A DNA stretch of 64,000 nucleotides from Gemmatimonadota bacterium. GTDB taxonomy: Bacteria; Gemmatimonadota; Gemmatimonadetes; Longimicrobiales; Gaopeijiaceae. The DNA lies in NCBI GenBank assembly GCA_022826565.1, contig JAJDUP010000012.1, positions 186,001 through 250,000 on the forward strand, written 5' to 3'. Position numbers and translations under genes: made by a program. The notes beneath the pieces were generated by a model. The model had not been told where the DNA came from, ran no database searches, and saw only the letters and a program-made list of their open reading frames with translations. Shown piece after piece: positions 1 to 10,038 of the stretch. Numbering within the stretch: position 1 is the stretch's first letter; each line of letters starts with the position of its first letter.

Positions 1-384
1 GTTGCCGTCGCCGTTGGACGGATTCGCTGTGCAACCGACAGCCATGAAGAGCGCGCAAATCCGGATACGGCACCAATGTCCGGCGCCAGGCGCTTTCATA
101 TCGGTTGATCGGCGCCACGCGGGCGCGTATCGTGGAGCGACGAAATCGGACGAGCCATTTGGACGGAGGTCGCGCGGGTTCCTGCCCAACGTGACGGGAG
201 CCCGGGCATTCGGTCAAGATCGGAGGCCGGGGATGCCGTCCACGGTGCTGGCCGGAAAGCTCATTGGCTCGCTTGGGGATTTGGAATCAACGAATGTAAT
301 AGCCGGAAGGCGTAATTGACCGGGCATGCGTGCCGCGTCCCGATTCTGGAGGCCGGTACCATACCCCAATTTGGAGTGCCACGA
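1..384. other. No recognisable gene before the PKS
   Basis: I see no convincing gene, RNA or hairpin here. An open frame reaching nearly to the PKS has no recognisable protein motif and is typical of non-coding high-GC DNA. A GGAG ribosome-binding site at 372-375 belongs to the PKS gene that starts at 385. The operon promoter could lie here, but no clear -35/-10 pair is visible. Confidence 0.5.
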
Positions 385-3300
385 ATGAGTTTGGAAGCGA
401 CGAAACGGGCTGTGCCCGTGGCAATTGTCGGCTACGCGTACCGCATGCCCGGCGGCATTGTCACCGACGATGACTTCTGGCGCCTTCTGAGCCGGCGCGA
501 CATCGTCCGCGAACCCATTACAGACCGGTACGGCAAGGGCTATCAGCCGATCGGCGGATTCTCCGGCCCGGGCCGCTTCGGGAGCGCCTACGAGGGACTG
601 ATCCGGGACGAAGGGGAGCAGCGAATGGACCCCGGCCTCTTCGGGGTGTCCCATCACGAAGTGACCTACATGGATCCGCAGATCCGCATGCTGCTGGGAT
701 GCGCCTGGGAATGCTGTGAGCGGGCGGGCTGGGATCTGCACGCGTTGCGCAACAGTCCCACGGGCGTCTTTATCGGATCGCAGGTCGCGTCGACGGCCAA
801 CTGGCGCGCGATGTACGGGACCAACGAGTTCTCGATTCTGAGCATCGACGCATCGATGCTGGCCAATCGCATTTCCTACCATCTCAACCTGATGGGGCCG
901 TCGGTTGCGTGTGCAACGGCCTGCTCCGCTTCGCTCACCGCGCTGCACACGGCAGTGAACGCGATCACACAGGGCGACTGCGACCGCGCCCTGGTGGGAG
1001 CCGCGACCTACCTGGGTTCGGCGCGGTGCAGCGTCTCCTTCAATGCCCTCGGTGTCATCAGTCCTGACGGCCGTTGTCATTCCTTCGATGCCGACGCCAA
1101 CGGTTACATGCGCTCCGAAGGGTCCTTCGTCTTCGCCATCAAGCCATTGGAAGCGGCCGAAAGGGACGGAGACAACATCCATGCGGTGATCGAAGCCACC
1201 GCGGTGAATACCGCCGGAACCGCCGACGACAGCGGCGGACTCGCGCAAGGGCGCTACATCACGGCCCCGACCCGCCATTCGCAGGTCGAGCTGATGCGTG
1301 CCGCCCGTGCGCGGGCAGGGCTGGGGCCGGAGGACTTCGACTACATCGAGGCGCACGCCACCGGCACGGTGGTGGGCGACCGCATCGAGGGGAACGCCAT
1401 CGCCGAGGCCTTCGGGGGGGTGGAACGCGAGATTCCGCTGCGCGTGGCCAGCGTAAAGAGCAACGTGGGGCACCTGGAAGCGGCCGCCTTCAGCTGCGCG
1501 CTGCTCAAGGTCATCGTGATGATGCAACGACGTACCTTCGCCCCGATCTCGAGGAATTTTCTCGCCCCCAACCTGGAGATCGACTTCGACAGCTGCCCGA
1601 TGCAGGTGCAGACTGCGTGCGAGCCGTTTCCGGACCGGCCCGTCGTGGTCGGCATCAACTCCTTCGGCTTCGGCGGCGCCAACGGACACTGCGTGGTTCG
1701 GGAGTATCTTCCGAAGCAACCGAGGGTGTGGTCGGTGCCGCCGGCTCCGGAGGCTGGATACATGATCCCTCTGTCCGCGCGTACAAGCGGTGCTCTGACG
1801 GAGAGCGCACGGCACCTGCGCCGGGCCCTGGATGTACCAGACATCGATCTCTACACGCTGGCCGGGAATCTCGGCCGGCGACGCACGCATTTCCCGACCC
1901 GCACCGCCTTTGCCGTGCGTGACCGCGAAGCGCTGGCCCACGCGCTGGACGACTTTGTGGAAGACGCCTCCCCGGTCTCGACCGCGGACGAGGGCGAGTG
2001 CCGGGTGGCGATGGTGTTCTCCGGACAGGGCACACAGTGGGCCGGGTGCGGACAGGCTCTCTACGACGCCGATCCCGTCTTCAGCCGTGTTGTGGACGCC
2101 GTGGAGGAGGAGTGGAGGCGGCATTCCGACGTTTCCTTGCGCGCGGCTTGTTTCACGGCGAGCCAGGAAGAGCTGGATGAGGTGCAGCTGGCCCAGCCGG
2201 CGATCTTCATGATTCAGTGTGCTCTGGTCGAGCTGCTGGCAACCTGGGGCGTTCATCCCGATTGCGTCGTTGGCCACAGTTCCGGCGAGGTCGCCGCAGC
2301 GTACGCGAGCGGGGCTCTCTCCCTTGCCGACGCGACGCATCTGGTCTACCACCGCGCCAGACTGCAGCAGCGAGTGGCGGGTTCGGGACGCATGCTGGCA
2401 ATCGGTCTGGACCGGCCAGGCGTGGAGGGCTTGCTGGAGGAACTCAGCGTTTCATTCCGCTCCGGCAACCACCGGCGGGCGCAGGTCGAGGTCGCCTGCG
2501 AAAACTCGCCGGCCAACACCGTCATCTGCGGCCCGGAATCCGAGCTCGAGCCGGTGATGGCGGAACTCGACCGCCGCGCTCTGCAGAACAGGCTGATTCC
2601 CGGGAACATCGCCTTCCATTCCACTGCAATGAACCCCCTGCACGATGACGCCGCCGAAGCCCTGTCCTTCCTGAACGAACGTGCCTTCGATGCCGATGTG
2701 CCCATGGTGTCCTCGGTTACGGGGGAAGTCGTCGAGCGTCTCGACAACGCCTACTGGTGGTCGAACATCCGGGAGCCGGTTCGTTTCGCTGCCGCGATGG
2801 AAACGATCAGGCGGGACCACCGGCCGCATGCGCTTCTGGAAATCGCTCCGCACAGCGCGCTTCAACCTCTGATCCGGCAGTGCCTGGAAGTCGGCGCACC
2901 GACAGCGGCGAGCATCCCGACTCTCATGAAGGATGAGGACGTGTGCCTCGGCTTCCAGGAAGCTCTGGGTGCCCTCTACAGAGCCGGTGTCGCTCTCGAT
3001 TTCGTGTCGCAGTATCCGCGCCCCGAGCCCATCGCCCATCTCTTGCCCGGTCATCCGAAGGAAGAGGTTTCGCCCAGCGACGACCTGTGCGACGACGAGA
3101 TGTTCATCCACCGGGGCGAGTACTCGCACGGTCCGCTGGTTGGCCACCGGGTCCCCTGCGACCACATCCTCTACGAGGGGCGCCTTTCCGCCCGGGATTT
3201 CCCCTGGCTGACCGACCACCGGGTCCATCGGGCACCGATCATTCCGGCCGCCGGCTACATCGAGCTGCTGCTGCAGGCGTTCTCGGGAGACCCCGTCAAC

Positions 3301-6300
3301 ATCGAGGAGATCGAGTTCCTGCAGCACACGCCTGTCGGCAAGACGCCGGTGAGGCTGCAGACCGCGCTGTTCCCGGTTGCCAACGCACCTGGTCAATTCA
3401 CCTTCACTATTTCGTCCCGATCCTTCGAGGACGACGACGCGGGCACGCTGCACTGCCGGGGACGGGTCCGCCGGGTGGATCCCGACCACCCTGTGGATGC
3501 CTTCGCGACCCTCGACGAGGTGTTGGCCTCGGATTTCGATCCCGAGCCCCTTGGCACCGGAGATGAGGTCTACGAACAGATCGAAGCGGTCGTGGGTGAC
3601 GACTTCGAATTCGGCCCCGAGTTTCGCAGCATCCGGCAGATCGACATGGATCGCGGCTCGACGGACATGCTGCTGGACATCGAGGTCGACGAACGGCTGT
3701 GGGTCACCGCTCGGGAGGAGGGGTATGTGATGTATCCGCCGTTGACGGACGGCGGACTCCAGATCTTCCTCCGCTACCTGATGCGGCTGCCCGACTTCTT
3801 CTCGATGCCGCAGCGGGCTTGCGACGTGACCTTTCTGCGTCCCCCAACGGGGCCGCGGATCGCCTGCCATCTGGTGGATACGGGCGAATGGTACGATGTG
3901 GACGAACGCGGGCAATACACCAAGCCGCTGGGTGAACTGTACATCGGCCGGCTCAGCTTCTACGACCGCGCCACGGGACACCTGATCGCCCACGTCGGCG
4001 AGTATCACTCCTTCAACAGCAACCCCCGCTGGAGCGATGTCCCGGACAGCAAACACCTGATCGAATGGCAGCCCAGGTTCGTGCCCCCGGCACCGGACGT
4101 CCGCGACGCGATCCGGGACGGAGAGGTCGATCCCGCCGCCTTGATCGTCGCGCTCGAGCAGGGCGCCATCGGTCATCGGTACGCCTGCCGAGCGATCGAG
4201 GTCGCGGGCGGGCGGAAGCCCGATTCCACAATACTAAACAAATGTATTAAGTATCTGTCGGGGCTGGATGCCCAGTCCGAGTTCTGGATCCTCGGCGGGG
4301 ACGAGGAAAGCACCCGGGCCCATTACGAGGCCTTCAATCATCGAGAGGCAGCACTTCGCTTCGCCGAATTCGATCCGATGTCGGAGCAGGCACGGGATCT
4401 GGCATTGACTTCCGGTCTGCTGCGGCCGGCTGCGGCAGAAATCCTCTTTCTGCATTCGGAGGCGGCGGCCTACGGGCCGGACCAGTGGGCTCTCGTGCAT
4501 CGGCTGCTCGTCGCCGGAGGGCTTGCCCTGGTCTGCCACGACGACGGCGATGCCGTTGAGCCTGCCGAGGGCTGGACCAGCGTTCATACCGGGACCCGTA
4601 CGACGCTGCTGCAGGCGCCGCAAGCCTACGGCGAGCCACTCGACCCCCCGGACGCCCCGGACGTGGCGCGCCCGCGCTGGGTGATCGGCGAGCCGGAGAG
4701 CCGGGCCTCGGACTGGGCGGCGCTGCTTGACTCGCCGGAGGTCCACCGGGTCCCCTGGGAGCGCTACGAGAGCGGCGACTTCGCGTCGGTCGACGAGTGG
4801 CCCTCGGCGGCCGACCTGGCGGCGATCGACCTCTTCATCGGACCGGAGCCCACGGATCCTACCGGCGAACAGGCGGTGTGGCGGCTCGTGGCGCTGCTTC
4901 AGGCCCTCGCCCCGTTCCGGCTGGAGAATGCGACCCGGAACTGCCGCATCACCGTCGTTACGCGCGGGGCAGTTTGCGATGTGGACGATCCACGCGGAAG
5001 CGCGCTGTGGGGGGCCGTGCGCAGTATCGCCCTGGAACTCCTCGCCGAGGACACCCGAATCGATTTCCAACTGGTCGATCTGGGCGTGGCGGGCGACCTG
5101 GAGCCTTTGCTCCTTGTCGACCAGCTCAGCATGCGGGAAAGTGAATTGGCGGTGCGGGACGGACGGCTTTGGGCCCCGCGGGTGATCAGCGTGCGAGAAC
5201 GCTCCCCGCTTGTACCGGCGGGCGAAGACCCGCCCTACCGACTCCGCCTCGACAACCCCGGGCAGGTCAGCGGGCTGCAGATGACGACCTGCGCGCTTCC
5301 TCCCCTGGGTCCGGACGACGTGGAGATTGAAGTCGCCGCCGCCGCCCTGAACTTTCGCGATGTCATGGTTACCCTTGGACTCCTGCCGGCGATGGCCTAC
5401 GAGCGCTCGGCGCTCGGACGGGAGGTGGGCATCGAAGGCAGCGGTGTGGTCCGGCGCGTGGGCGATGGCGTGAAACGCCTGCAGGTCGGCGACGAGGTGG
5501 CGGTCACCGTGGGCGGGTGCATCGGCAATCGAGTCGTGGTCAATGAGCACCTCGCGTTCCTGAAGCCGCCCCGGATCAGCATGGAAGAAGCCGCGTCGTC
5601 GCTGTCCGTCTACGTGACCGCGTACTACTCGCTGATCCATCTGGCCCGGCTGAGGAAGGGACAGCGGGTCCTCATCCATTCGGCGATGGGCGGCGTGGGG
5701 CAGGCCGCAATTGCCCTGGCGAAGCATGTGGGCGCCGAGATCTACACCACCGCGGGCAACGCGAGCAAGCGGTATCAGCTGTTGGAGATGGGTGCGCGCG
5801 GTGCTTTCGACTCCCACAGCCACAAGTGGTACGACGATCTGATGGAGGCCACGGGCGGAGAGGGAGTCGATGTCGTGCTGAACTCCCTCGCCGGCCACCA
5901 CATCGCGCTTTGCCTCAAGGCCCTGCGCCCCTCCGGCTGGCACTGCGAGATCGGCAAGGTCGACATCTATACCGACAACTCGCTGAGCATGCGCGTGTTC
6001 CGCAAGAATCTCCGTTTCGCGGCAATCGATGTCGACCGGCTCATGCTTGACGATCCGGTGCTGTCGCACATCCTCTCCCAGGCCTGCCTGGACCTCATGG
6101 CGGAGGGTGCGGTGCCACCGCCGGCGCTCACCAACTTCCCGTACCGGGATTACGCCAGCGCGCTCCGCCTCATGACGACCGGCCGGCACCAGGGCAAGCT
6201 CGTCCTCACCGCGCCGCCGGCCGGTACGGATCGCGGATTCGGGATCGCGGACGCGCGGCCCTTCCTCGATCCCGACGCCACCTACCTGGTGACCGGCGGC

Positions 6301-7509
6301 CTGGGCGGCTTCGGCCTCCGCTTCGTCCCCTACCTGATCGCCGTCGGGGCCCGGCACCTGACATTGATGGACCGTGACCCGGACAGGGGCCGGGACGTGG
6401 ACTGGATCCGGCAGAACACCACCCTGTCGAAGATGGAGCAGGATTACGAAATCGACATCGCCCTGGGTGATGTGCGCAGCGAGGATGACGTGCGTCGCTG
6501 TGTCTCGCAGTTGAAACGCCCCCTGAAGGGAGTGTTCCATCTCGCCGGGACCCTCGAGGACCGCTCCCTCCTCGACACGTCTCCCGAGTCGCTGGACAGG
6601 GTGTTTGCGCCCAAGGCCCGGGGTGCGCTGAATCTTCACCGCGCCACCGCCGACCGCGACCTGGACTACTTCGTCCTGTTCTCGTCCATAGCCTCGACCT
6701 TCGGCAACCTCGGGCAGATCAACTACAGTGGCGCGAGCGCCTTCCTTGACGGGCTGGCATCGTGGCGGCGGCGGCGTGGCCTCCCCGCCCTCTCCTACAA
6801 CCTGGGTCCGGTGACCGAGGTGGGCATGGCGGCGCGCAGCCTCCACGTGATGCGGCTGATGCGGGCGGCCGGCATGACGACCGTGAGCGCCAACTTCGCG
6901 ATCGCCAATCTCGACTATGCCCTGCGCACCATGCCCGACCAGGACCACCTCGTCACCGCGCTCTTCGCCAACCCGCCCTGGTCCGTCGATTCTCCCGACT
7001 ACATGCGCAACGGGCGGCTTGTGAACAACCAGGCGGCATTCGAGGTGGATGTGGGCGGCGATCTGACCATCGATGGCGTAGTCGCCCAGATCTCGACCAA
7101 GGTGGCCGAACTGTGCGGCCACGACGAGGGTGAACTGACCGAACCGTTGTCCAGCTTCGGGCTGACGTCGGTCTCGGTGGCCGAACTGGGCGCCTTCATC
7201 CAGACTCAATTCAACCACCAGGTCAGCGCGCTGGAACTGATGACGACCGCAACGGCCCTGTCCCTCGCGCAGACGATCGTCGATGGGTCGGCATCGGACG
7301 GAGAGGCCGAGGTAGAATCCGAAGCCGATGGTTCAGCCGCGGTTTCCGAACAGTTCCATCGGCGCGCACGACGGCGAAGCTCTCCCTTTGCGAACAGGAT
7401 CGAGGACCACTTCCCGAACGGCGGGCCCGGCCCGGCCGATCGCTTCGATGCACCCGGGCCTCGCTCGATGTCCACCGCTGCGCCGCCGGTCGTCTCCGCG
7501 GGGGATTGA
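385..7509 (+). CDS. One-module highly reducing type I polyketide synthase (KS-AT-DH-degenerate MT-ER-KR-ACP)
   Basis: This 2374-residue enzyme should build a reduced, fatty-acid-like chain in the cytoplasm. Visible domains in order: ketosynthase with Cys180 (TACSAS), His324 (EAHATGT) and His363 (NVGHLE); acyltransferase with Ser632 (GHSSGE) and IAFH at 742-745, closer to the malonyl HAFH signature than to methylmalonyl YASH; dehydratase with His945; enoylreductase with a nucleotide loop near 1765; ketoreductase with TGGLGGFG near 1970, Ser2101 and Tyr2114; and an ACP with Ser2262 (GLTSVS). A methyltransferase-like stretch around 1280-1420 lacks the usual glycine-rich SAM motif and looks inactive. 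The ketoreductase has Ser where Asn usually completes the tetrad. ATG 385 is preferred over ATG 316 because GGAG lies nine bases upstream and the KS begins at once. There is no thioesterase; release is probably by the next gene, six bases downstream. One module suggests iterative use. Confidence 0.93.
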   Translation: MSLEATKRAVPVAIVGYAYRMPGGIVTDDDFWRLLSRRDIVREPITDRYGKGYQPIGGFSGPGRFGSAYEGLIRDEGEQRMDPGLFGVSHHEVTYMDPQIRMLLGCAWECCERAGWDLHALRNSPTGVFIGSQVASTANWRAMYGTNEFSILSIDASMLANRISYHLNLMGPSVACATACSASLTALHTAVNAITQGDCDRALVGAATYLGSARCSVSFNALGVISPDGRCHSFDADANGYMRSEGSFVFAIKPLEAAERDGDNIHAVIEATAVNTAGTADDSGGLAQGRYITAPTRHSQVELMRAARARAGLGPEDFDYIEAHATGTVVGDRIEGNAIAEAFGGVEREIPLRVASVKSNVGHLEAAAFSCALLKVIVMMQRRTFAPISRNFLAPNLEIDFDSCPMQVQTACEPFPDRPVVVGINSFGFGGANGHCVVREYLPKQPRVWSVPPAPEAGYMIPLSARTSGALTESARHLRRALDVPDIDLYTLAGNLGRRRTHFPTRTAFAVRDREALAHALDDFVEDASPVSTADEGECRVAMVFSGQGTQWAGCGQALYDADPVFSRVVDAVEEEWRRHSDVSLRAACFTASQEELDEVQLAQPAIFMIQCALVELLATWGVHPDCVVGHSSGEVAAAYASGALSLADATHLVYHRARLQQRVAGSGRMLAIGLDRPGVEGLLEELSVSFRSGNHRRAQVEVACENSPANTVICGPESELEPVMAELDRRALQNRLIPGNIAFHSTAMNPLHDDAAEALSFLNERAFDADVPMVSSVTGEVVERLDNAYWWSNIREPVRFAAAMETIRRDHRPHALLEIAPHSALQPLIRQCLEVGAPTAASIPTLMKDEDVCLGFQEALGALYRAGVALDFVSQYPRPEPIAHLLPGHPKEEVSPSDDLCDDEMFIHRGEYSHGPLVGHRVPCDHILYEGRLSARDFPWLTDHRVHRAPIIPAAGYIELLLQAFSGDPVNIEEIEFLQHTPVGKTPVRLQTALFPVANAPGQFTFTISSRSFEDDDAGTLHCRGRVRRVDPDHPVDAFATLDEVLASDFDPEPLGTGDEVYEQIEAVVGDDFEFGPEFRSIRQIDMDRGSTDMLLDIEVDERLWVTAREEGYVMYPPLTDGGLQIFLRYLMRLPDFFSMPQRACDVTFLRPPTGPRIACHLVDTGEWYDVDERGQYTKPLGELYIGRLSFYDRATGHLIAHVGEYHSFNSNPRWSDVPDSKHLIEWQPRFVPPAPDVRDAIRDGEVDPAALIVALEQGAIGHRYACRAIEVAGGRKPDSTILNKCIKYLSGLDAQSEFWILGGDEESTRAHYEAFNHREAALRFAEFDPMSEQARDLALTSGLLRPAAAEILFLHSEAAAYGPDQWALVHRLLVAGGLALVCHDDGDAVEPAEGWTSVHTGTRTTLLQAPQAYGEPLDPPDAPDVARPRWVIGEPESRASDWAALLDSPEVHRVPWERYESGDFASVDEWPSAADLAAIDLFIGPEPTDPTGEQAVWRLVALLQALAPFRLENATRNCRITVVTRGAVCDVDDPRGSALWGAVRSIALELLAEDTRIDFQLVDLGVAGDLEPLLLVDQLSMRESELAVRDGRLWAPRVISVRERSPLVPAGEDPPYRLRLDNPGQVSGLQMTTCALPPLGPDDVEIEVAAAALNFRDVMVTLGLLPAMAYERSALGREVGIEGSGVVRRVGDGVKRLQVGDEVAVTVGGCIGNRVVVNEHLAFLKPPRISMEEAASSLSVYVTAYYSLIHLARLRKGQRVLIHSAMGGVGQAAIALAKHVGAEIYTTAGNASKRYQLLEMGARGAFDSHSHKWYDDLMEATGGEGVDVVLNSLAGHHIALCLKALRPSGWHCEIGKVDIYTDNSLSMRVFRKNLRFAAIDVDRLMLDDPVLSHILSQACLDLMAEGAVPPPALTNFPYRDYASALRLMTTGRHQGKLVLTAPPAGTDRGFGIADARPFLDPDATYLVTGGLGGFGLRFVPYLIAVGARHLTLMDRDPDRGRDVDWIRQNTTLSKMEQDYEIDIALGDVRSEDDVRRCVSQLKRPLKGVFHLAGTLEDRSLLDTSPESLDRVFAPKARGALNLHRATADRDLDYFVLFSSIASTFGNLGQINYSGASAFLDGLASWRRRRGLPALSYNLGPVTEVGMAARSLHVMRLMRAAGMTTVSANFAIANLDYALRTMPDQDHLVTALFANPPWSVDSPDYMRNGRLVNNQAAFEVDVGGDLTIDGVVAQISTKVAELCGHDEGELTEPLSSFGLTSVSVAELGAFIQTQFNHQVSALELMTTATALSLAQTIVDGSASDGEAEVESEADGSAAVSEQFHRRARRRSSPFANRIEDHFPNGGPGPADRFDAPGPRSMSTAAPPVVSAGD

Positions 7510-7515
7510 TTCGTC

Positions 7516-10035
7516 ATGACGCCTCTATCCGGGGCCGCGCACCCCGTCCCGCGGCTGGTCGGAACCCTTCCGCCCGACTGCGAGAGGGACCTTGCGACCC
7601 TGCGCAGCCTGGTCCGCAGCGCCTTCTCGGACGCGACCCCGGCCGACGCCGTTTCTCCAGCCGACTTCCGCCATGTCCTGGTCACCGGCGCGACCGGATT
7701 CATGGGCCGGTTCCTCGTGCGGGACCTGCTCGAACACGACGACGCGCTGATCGTCCACTGCATTGTGCGGGCGGAGACCGCCGAGGAAGGACTCGCGCGA
7801 CTGCGGGCCAACATGCGGCACGCGGAAACCTGGGATGACGCCTTCGAGGCGCGGATCCGTGTCCATGCCGGTGACATGGCGGAGCCCCGCTTCGGGCTCC
7901 CCAGCGACGATTTCGACCGGCTGTGCCGGCAGATCGATGCAGTCTACCACCTCGCGGCTTCCCTCAGTCTCAGCGCATCCTACCGGTCACTGCGCCGCGT
8001 CAACGTGCTGGGCGTGCAGAATGTACTGGGCCTGTGCCTGACAACGCGGCTCAAGCACCTGTTCTACGTGTCGACCATGGGGGTGTTTCCGGAATACATC
8101 TTTTCGTTCGCGCGGGAATTCCGCGATTGCCGCATCGGCGATCACGCCCAGCCGGACCTCGCCCGCATGAAACGGGCGATCCCGCTCGGGTTCCTCGGCT
8201 ACCCCTGGAGCAAGCTCGTGGCCGAGCAGGCCGTGCTGTTCGCACATTCTGTAGGTTTGCCCGTGGCAGTATTCCGCATGGGCCAGACCAGCCAGGCCTC
8301 CAGCGGGTACACGCAACAAGACAACCTCGCGCAGCGTCTGTTCGCGGCGGTAGTCGATGTCGGCATGATCCCCCAGGGATTGACGGCGCAGTTCGCCGAC
8401 GACCCGGTCGATACGCTGTGCCGGATCTGCACCGACATTTCGCTGAACCCCAACCGGCGCTTCACCCTCTACAGCTGCTGCAACCCCAATCCGTCCTACA
8501 GGACCATTCGCTTCGCCGAACTCGGACTGGAGTATCCGGAAGTCCCTTACCTCACCTTCAAACGTGCCTGTCAGGCTCGCCGCGACGCTTCGCCGGTCGC
8601 CCGCAACTGGGCCATGCTCGACCACTTCGCCCCCTATTGGTTCGGGGAAGGAGAGCCTGTCCGTAACCTGCCAATCTCCGACCGGGCGATTCTCGAGGAC
8701 AGTCCGAGCGCCGTCGAATGGCCGGGACCGCTCACCAGGTACGCACGCTACAGCCGCTGGATCAGGAACCACGACGACGAGTGGCCCCATCCGATCCCTC
8801 GTCGCCGCGTCAGCCTCGACAACCTGCTGGACCAGGCTCGGCGTTACGCACACAACAACGGTGTGTCGTTCGAGTCCACGTACCCCGATTGGATGATCGA
8901 GGGACTGACCCGCTTCGTGGACGCCATTAATTCGCCCGAATCGGACTTGCGCAGACACCGAATCGCGCACTGCGTCTTCGACCTCTGCCGGGTCCTGCGC
9001 AACAACGCCGAGCTGGCGAGCGAACGGCGGCGGTTGCCGGGCATAGGGCGCCAGGAGATCGTTCAGCCGGTGTTCGTCGTGGGCATCAACAGGACGGGAA
9101 CGACTTTCCTGCACCGCCTGCTGGCCCGTGACCGGCAGTTCTGGGCGCTTCGAGCCTACGAATACGTCGAGCCGGTCGTCGCGGACGGCGACTACGCGGC
9201 GGTCGCCGGTACGCCCGGGGATCCGCGCCGGATCAAGGCAGCCGACGTATTCGAGGCATCCGGCATCGTCGATTCCTTTGCGGGAGTCCACCACCTGACG
9301 CTCGACGAATTCGAAGAGGACATCCCGATCCTCAGGCTCTCGCTCAAGTCATGGGTGTTCACGACCCGATATCGCATTCCGCAGTACGAGCGGTGGCTCG
9401 AGGAGGTCGGCACACTGGAGGCCTACCACCTCCATCGGCGCACCATGCAACACTACAATTATCAGCGAAGAGCGTGCCATCCCGGGCTGCAGGGGCAATG
9501 GCTCTTCAAGATGCCGACCCACCTGATGGAATTGGGGGCTCTGCTCGAAGCGTATCCGGACGCCCTGTTCATTCAGACCCATCGCGAACCGGTCGACTTC
9601 ATGGGAAGCTGGTGCAGTCTTGTCGAGCGGGTCAGGTCGAAGCTCAGTGTGCCGCGTCCGCGGGAGGAGGTGGGTGCCGAGCAGCTGAAGGCCATGAGTC
9701 GCATGCTGGATCGGGCGGTTGATTTTCGGCGGTCGCACCCCGAACTGGAGGACCGCTGGCACGACGTGAGCTTCTACGATCTGGTCCGCAACCCCCTGGA
9801 GGTTGTGGGCGGCATCTACCGTCGCTTTGGCTGGTCGATCGAGCCGGAATCCATTGAAGCGATGAAAGCCTGGTTCTGGAAGCAGGAGAAAAAGCGGCGC
9901 GCCGAGAAGCGGCACACGTACGATATCGCGGACTACGGCCTGACGGCCGCCAAGGTGAACACCGAGTTCGCCAACTACCGCAAGTTCGTCGCGGACCGCG
10001 TCGGGTCGGCGCTGGTCCTCGACGAGGCCACGTAG
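7516..10035 (+). CDS. Thioester reductase-sulfotransferase fusion protein
   Basis: This 839-residue two-domain protein probably releases and decorates the PKS product. The N-terminal half is an extended short-chain dehydrogenase of the thioester-reductase type: a Rossmann motif TGATGFMGRFL near residue 55 and the catalytic Tyr229-x3-Lys233 (YPWSK). Such domains reduce an ACP-bound thioester with NADPH to an aldehyde or alcohol. The C-terminal half, from about residue 515, is a sulfotransferase: the PAPS 5'-phosphosulfate loop GINRTGTTFLHRLLA and a 3'-phosphate motif THREPVDFMGSW near 695. The simple reading is reductive release to an alcohol followed by O-sulfation. The fused order is seen directly; the product is inferred. 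It begins six bases after the PKS and ends three bases before the radical SAM gene, so the three are surely one operon. An alternative is sulfation of a beta-hydroxyl, as in olefin synthase pathways, but no decarboxylating thioesterase is present. Confidence 0.88.
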   Translation: MTPLSGAAHPVPRLVGTLPPDCERDLATLRSLVRSAFSDATPADAVSPADFRHVLVTGATGFMGRFLVRDLLEHDDALIVHCIVRAETAEEGLARLRANMRHAETWDDAFEARIRVHAGDMAEPRFGLPSDDFDRLCRQIDAVYHLAASLSLSASYRSLRRVNVLGVQNVLGLCLTTRLKHLFYVSTMGVFPEYIFSFAREFRDCRIGDHAQPDLARMKRAIPLGFLGYPWSKLVAEQAVLFAHSVGLPVAVFRMGQTSQASSGYTQQDNLAQRLFAAVVDVGMIPQGLTAQFADDPVDTLCRICTDISLNPNRRFTLYSCCNPNPSYRTIRFAELGLEYPEVPYLTFKRACQARRDASPVARNWAMLDHFAPYWFGEGEPVRNLPISDRAILEDSPSAVEWPGPLTRYARYSRWIRNHDDEWPHPIPRRRVSLDNLLDQARRYAHNNGVSFESTYPDWMIEGLTRFVDAINSPESDLRRHRIAHCVFDLCRVLRNNAELASERRRLPGIGRQEIVQPVFVVGINRTGTTFLHRLLARDRQFWALRAYEYVEPVVADGDYAAVAGTPGDPRRIKAADVFEASGIVDSFAGVHHLTLDEFEEDIPILRLSLKSWVFTTRYRIPQYERWLEEVGTLEAYHLHRRTMQHYNYQRRACHPGLQGQWLFKMPTHLMELGALLEAYPDALFIQTHREPVDFMGSWCSLVERVRSKLSVPRPREEVGAEQLKAMSRMLDRAVDFRRSHPELEDRWHDVSFYDLVRNPLEVVGGIYRRFGWSIEPESIEAMKAWFWKQEKKRRAEKRHTYDIADYGLTAAKVNTEFANYRKFVADRVGSALVLDEAT

Positions 10036-10038
10036 ACC

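Noticed and set aside
214..2352. Long open frame on the minus strand opposite the PKS ketosynthase
   Set aside because: It shares the high GC of an antisense frame, has no recognisable motif, and the plus strand has clear KS/AT motifs through the whole span.
4234..7218. 994-codon minus-strand open frame opposite the PKS reductive domains
   Set aside because: Typical antisense frame in high-GC DNA; rich in Arg, Gly and Val with no domain. The plus strand carries ER, KR and ACP motifs.
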